Assembly: GCA_964582085.1 (NCBI GenBank)
Contig: CAZOPV010000017.1
Location: 62,001-126,000, forward strand
DNA: 64,000 nt
Source: JADGNF01 sp964582085
Lineage (GTDB): Archaea > Thermoproteota > Bathyarchaeia > Bathyarchaeales > Bathycorpusculaceae
Reading direction: 5' to 3'
This document shows positions 61,219 to 64,000 of the stretch, in pieces. The translations under genes were made by a program, and so were the position numbers. A model generated the notes under the pieces. That model saw only the letters and a program-made list of their open reading frames with translations. It did not search any database and was not told where the DNA came from. Numbering within the stretch: position 1 is the stretch's first letter; every line of letters starts with the position of its first letter.

Positions 61219-62195
61219 TTGTTATGTCATCAAAATACGAAGTTGAACTCATCTCAATAGAAGATAAGAACGTATTAATGAGAAAATACAGTGAGCGCCT
61301 TCTTTACGAAGAAAGAGCCGACATTTACGGTTGCTGCATCAAACTTTTGACAGACAGTAAATATGTGAAAGAACGTTGGGAAGAGAATTTCTACCCGATG
61401 TCTGCGCACGTTCGTTCTCACGGAAGAATTATCGTGGTCGAAGAGAAGAATGAAAAACAGCGAGTACTCTATGACCCCCTCTCAAAAACTGCCGTTCTAA
61501 TAAACGTAGACTACTATGGTTGGGTGAAATCTATAGCCTTAAGCATTGCCGGAGACATTCTTGAGGACGGTCACGAAATAAACTCGGTTCATGGCGCCTG
61601 CGTTGACCTAGACGGCCGTGGGGTCTGTTTGATAGCGCCCTCGGGAACAGGCAAGACAACACACACGTATGGTCTTCTTAGACTCAACGGTGTTCGTGTG
61701 GTATCTGATGACTGGTTTTTTGTCCGCTTCATGGCTGATCAAGCTGTTGCTTTTAGCTCTGAGAAAAATTATTACATTCAAGCTGATATAGCGGAGAACT
61801 GGGGAGAATACAAAAACCTTGTGGATAAAGCCGAGTTTGATTCAAAAGGCAGAGCGGTTGTGAATGTTCGGTGGGTTGTTGGGAAGGGAAAAGTGCTGCC
61901 CATGACCACGTTGAAAAAAGCGGTATTGCTGAAGCGAGACTCTCAGGACAAGGCAATCGTTAGCCGACTCTCACCAGAGGAAGCAACCCGCTACATAGAG
62001 AGTGTGGGCTTCTGTAATCCTCACATGCTCGTGAAGGATGAGCGAAAGATGAACTTGCGAAGGAAATTCTTCAAAGATTTCTTCACTCCTTTAGAAACCT
62101 ATGTCGTCAATACATCAGCGCCCGTCCTTGAAGCTCACCGAACAATCAAAGAGATTTTGGATAAAACTAATTCGTTGCAGGAGATACCAATTTGA
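61215..62195 (+). CDS. HPr-kinase/PEPCK-like P-loop protein
   Basis: 326 aa. An N-terminal half without known motifs, then HGACVDLDGRGVCLIAPSGTGKTTHTYGLL with the Walker A APSGTGKTT and SDDWFFVRF, as in HPr kinase/phosphorylase and PEPCK-like folds. GTG start overlaps the ATPase stop by 4 nt and has AGGAG 12 nt upstream; its own stop overlaps pfkA by 4 nt. No HPr or PTS gene is seen in the window, so the target is unknown. Placement between an ion pump and glycolytic enzymes suggests a regulatory kinase; inference. Confidence 0.8.
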   Translation: MIVMSSKYEVELISIEDKNVLMRKYSERLLYEERADIYGCCIKLLTDSKYVKERWEENFYPMSAHVRSHGRIIVVEEKNEKQRVLYDPLSKTAVLINVDYYGWVKSIALSIAGDILEDGHEINSVHGACVDLDGRGVCLIAPSGTGKTTHTYGLLRLNGVRVVSDDWFFVRFMADQAVAFSSEKNYYIQADIAENWGEYKNLVDKAEFDSKGRAVVNVRWVVGKGKVLPMTTLKKAVLLKRDSQDKAIVSRLSPEEATRYIESVGFCNPHMLVKDERKMNLRRKFFKDFFTPLETYVVNTSAPVLEAHRTIKEILDKTNSLQEIPI

Positions 62196-63154
62196 AAAGA
62201 ATCGGCGTGGTAACAGCGGGCGGTGATGCTTCTGGCATGAACGCTGCAATCCGCTCGGTAGTTCGAACGGCATTGTTCAATGAACTGGAAGTTGTGGGAA
62301 TAGAAAGAGGTTATGCAGGGCTCATGGAAAGCAAGATTCACCCTTTAGCTATTCGATCAGTTAGCGGAATAATCAATCGCGGAGGCACCATACTAAAGAC
62401 CGCGCGCTGCGAGGAAATAAAGACCGCCCAGGGAATTCAAAAAGCCGTTCAAACCTTAAAAGATAATGAAATTGATGCCCTCATAGTTATCGGAGGAGAC
62501 GGTTCTTTTCGAGGAGCAAGCGAGCTTCACCAAGCCTGCGGAGTGCCCGTCATAGGCGTGCCCGCTACAATAGATAATGACGTTTTCGGCACGGATACGA
62601 CCATAGGCTTCGACACAGCCGTCAACACGGCGTTGTTTTCCATTGATAGGATTCGTGATACGGCAACTTCTCATGAGCGAGTATTCATTGTCGAGGTCAT
62701 GGGGCGGAAAAGAGGTTTTCTCGCGCTTGCGGTGGGATTCGCTGAAGGGGCTGAATTCATTCTTGTTCCAGAGATAAAATTTGATTTGGAGTCTATTTGT
62801 GAAAAACTTGAACAAGGTCGAGAAAAGGAAAAAACCTCAGAAATAATAGTAAAAGCTGAGGGCGCAGGAGACTCCGCAAAAGTTGCTGAAGAAATTAGAG
62901 AAAAAACTGGTTATGGTGTCCGACTTACAATTCTTGGTCATACTTTGAGGGGAGGTCCACCTACAGCCCAAAGTAGAATACTTGCCAATCAGTTTGGATC
63001 ATACGCTGTAAGCCTCCTTTTGAAGGGTGCGAAGAAGAATATGGTTGGTCTTAAAGGACAACGTTTGGTGGCGGTTGACTTGGATGATTCTTGGAAAAGA
63101 AGGAAGGATTTGAACAAGCGTCTATATCGGTTAGCTGAAATCCTGTCTTCATAA
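62192..63154 (+). CDS. pfkA: 6-phosphofructokinase, PfkA family
   Basis: 320 aa. TAGGDASGMNAAIR, GGDGSFRG, PATIDNDVFGTDTTIGFDTAV with the catalytic Asp, and MGRKRGFLAL. Gly in GGDGS points to ATP rather than PPi as donor; the PPi-type Lys before TIDND is Ala here, an uncommon state. Most archaea with a modified Embden-Meyerhof route use ADP-dependent kinases, so this is notable. TTG start in a TTGA overlap. Confidence 0.94.
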   Translation: MKRIGVVTAGGDASGMNAAIRSVVRTALFNELEVVGIERGYAGLMESKIHPLAIRSVSGIINRGGTILKTARCEEIKTAQGIQKAVQTLKDNEIDALIVIGGDGSFRGASELHQACGVPVIGVPATIDNDVFGTDTTIGFDTAVNTALFSIDRIRDTATSHERVFIVEVMGRKRGFLALAVGFAEGAEFILVPEIKFDLESICEKLEQGREKEKTSEIIVKAEGAGDSAKVAEEIREKTGYGVRLTILGHTLRGGPPTAQSRILANQFGSYAVSLLLKGAKKNMVGLKGQRLVAVDLDDSWKRRKDLNKRLYRLAEILSS

Positions 63155-63165
63155 GAGGGAAAAGA

Positions 63166-64000
63166 ATGATTCAAACGAAGAGTAATTCGATGAAACAAAA
63201 AATCGCATATTTCTCTATGGAAATTGCCTTATCAAATGATATTCACACTTACAGCGGGGGTCTAGGCGTTCTTGCTGGAGATAGCATAAGATCAAGTGCA
63301 GATCTGAGACTTCCTTTGGTGGCAGTCACTCTGCTCAGCAAAAAGGGCTACTTTAAACAAGAGTTGACCCCTGAAGGTAAACAACTAGAGCATCAATACC
63401 CCTGGAACCCTTCAGAGTTCATGCTACTACTTCCAGAAGAGGTCAAAGTCCAAATTCAAGGACGTGATGTTCGCGTTACCGCTTGGCTCTACACCGTGAA
63501 GAGCCAAACGGGTGGGGTTGTTCCTGTGTACTTTCTTGACACTGATGTTGAAGGAAACAATCCGGAAGATAGGGAAATATCTTCTTTTTTGTATGGCGGA
63601 GATGAGAGGTATCGCCTTAAGCAGGAAATTGTTTTGGGCTTCGGCGGAGTCAGAATGCTAGAGAAGTTGGGAATTGAAGTTCGCAGATTTCACTTAAACG
63701 AGGGGCATTCTAGTCTTCTCACTTTTGAGTTGCTAAGAAAATATGACATGGATTTTGAAAAGGTTAAAGATCTTTGTGTGTTCACCACGCATACTCCTAT
63801 TGAGGCAGGGCATGACAAATTTTCCTATGGTCTTGTTGAAGAAGTTTTGGGGGATTTTGTGTCCTTGGAGGTTTTAAAAAGACTGGGTGGATATGATAGA
63901 TTAAACATGACGCTTCTCGCGCTTAACTTGAGCAATTTTGTGAATGGGGTAGCTAAAAGACACCAGAAAGTTACAACAGAAATGTTTCCATCCTATGAAA
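63166..64000 (+). CDS. Alpha-glucan (glycogen) phosphorylase, 3' partial
   Basis: The first 278 residues are visible; the frame runs off the window. ATG 63166 has GAGGG 8 nt upstream and is 11 nt after pfkA. IAYFSMEIALSNDIHTYSGGLGVLAGD is the N-terminal signature of archaeal/bacterial GT35 phosphorylases, followed by RRFHLNEGHSSLLTFELL and FTTHTPIEAGHDKF. It releases glucose 1-phosphate from glycogen for the glycolytic route that includes PfkA. Confidence 0.95.
   Translation, partial: MIQTKSNSMKQKIAYFSMEIALSNDIHTYSGGLGVLAGDSIRSSADLRLPLVAVTLLSKKGYFKQELTPEGKQLEHQYPWNPSEFMLLLPEEVKVQIQGRDVRVTAWLYTVKSQTGGVVPVYFLDTDVEGNNPEDREISSFLYGGDERYRLKQEIVLGFGGVRMLEKLGIEVRRFHLNEGHSSLLTFELLRKYDMDFEKVKDLCVFTTHTPIEAGHDKFSYGLVEEVLGDFVSLEVLKRLGGYDRLNMTLLALNLSNFVNGVAKRHQKVTTEMFPSYE

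Overview
The window is archaeal chromosome. It encodes a two-repeat TATA-binding protein, RadA, archaeal-type LeuRS and AlaRS, TyrRS, TiaS, an RqcH/NEMF protein, an Lhr-type helicase and a Ser-His signal peptidase. Start sites show TATA-like boxes and GGAGG/GAGGTGA ribosome binding sites. Moderate GC, many PAS/REC sensor kinases, several radical SAM enzymes and ABC-type phosphate uptake fit a Bathyarchaeia-like (TACK) anaerobe, but no single gene fixes the lineage; that placement is inference.

Region 1 (1-5.8 kb) is the most unusual part. Two tiny unannotated genes, of 14 codons (3665-3709, +) and 18 codons (4850-4906, -), both end in the same five residues, VVGWL. They flank a polyprenyl-synthase-like protein whose first Asp-rich motif is intact and whose second is degenerate, the pattern known from ComQ, which prenylates the Trp of the Bacillus pheromone ComX. 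Next to them lie a secreted trypsin-like protease, an MFS transporter and a SPASM radical SAM enzyme resembling the peptide-modifying AF1577 family, with a PAS histidine kinase converging on the cluster. I propose a ComQ/ComX-like or RiPP-type short-peptide system. The chemistry is inferred.

Region 2 (6-19.8 kb): leuS; an orphan radical SAM protein; a pstSCAB-phoU operon divergent from an AbrB-PhoU regulator; pyrD-pyrK plus a small unknown; and a four-CBS protein ending in a ribosome-hibernation-factor-like domain. Region 3 (20-38 kb): a NatAB-like ABC exporter; a wHTH regulator; fumarase; radA; a REC-multiPAS kinase; rqcH; a transglutaminase-like protein; an MBL hydrolase with pyrE; tbp; signal peptidase; a small zinc ribbon; a CaCA exchanger; and MscS. 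Region 4 (38-49.4 kb): a glucosylglycerate pathway (GpgS/GpgP, with a start-codon puzzle), an Lhr helicase, alaS, tiaS, a Toprim protein and tyrS. Another REC-PAS-GAF kinase follows.

Region 5 (52.8-56.1 kb) looks like a decayed integrated element: a tRNA-Leu(CAG) with encoded CCA, a frameshifted tyrosine integrase directly behind it, a small membrane protein, a duplicated RHH protein, seven helically phased GCGGTCAAA-like repeats plus two inverted copies, and then a YihY gene missing its 5' end and carrying a frameshift. Region 6 (56.2-64 kb): small redox and Lys-rich proteins; a membrane protein with an ATP-cone-like domain; and a tight operon of a Ca2+-type P-ATPase, an HPr-kinase-like P-loop protein, PfkA and an alpha-glucan phosphorylase cut by the window edge.
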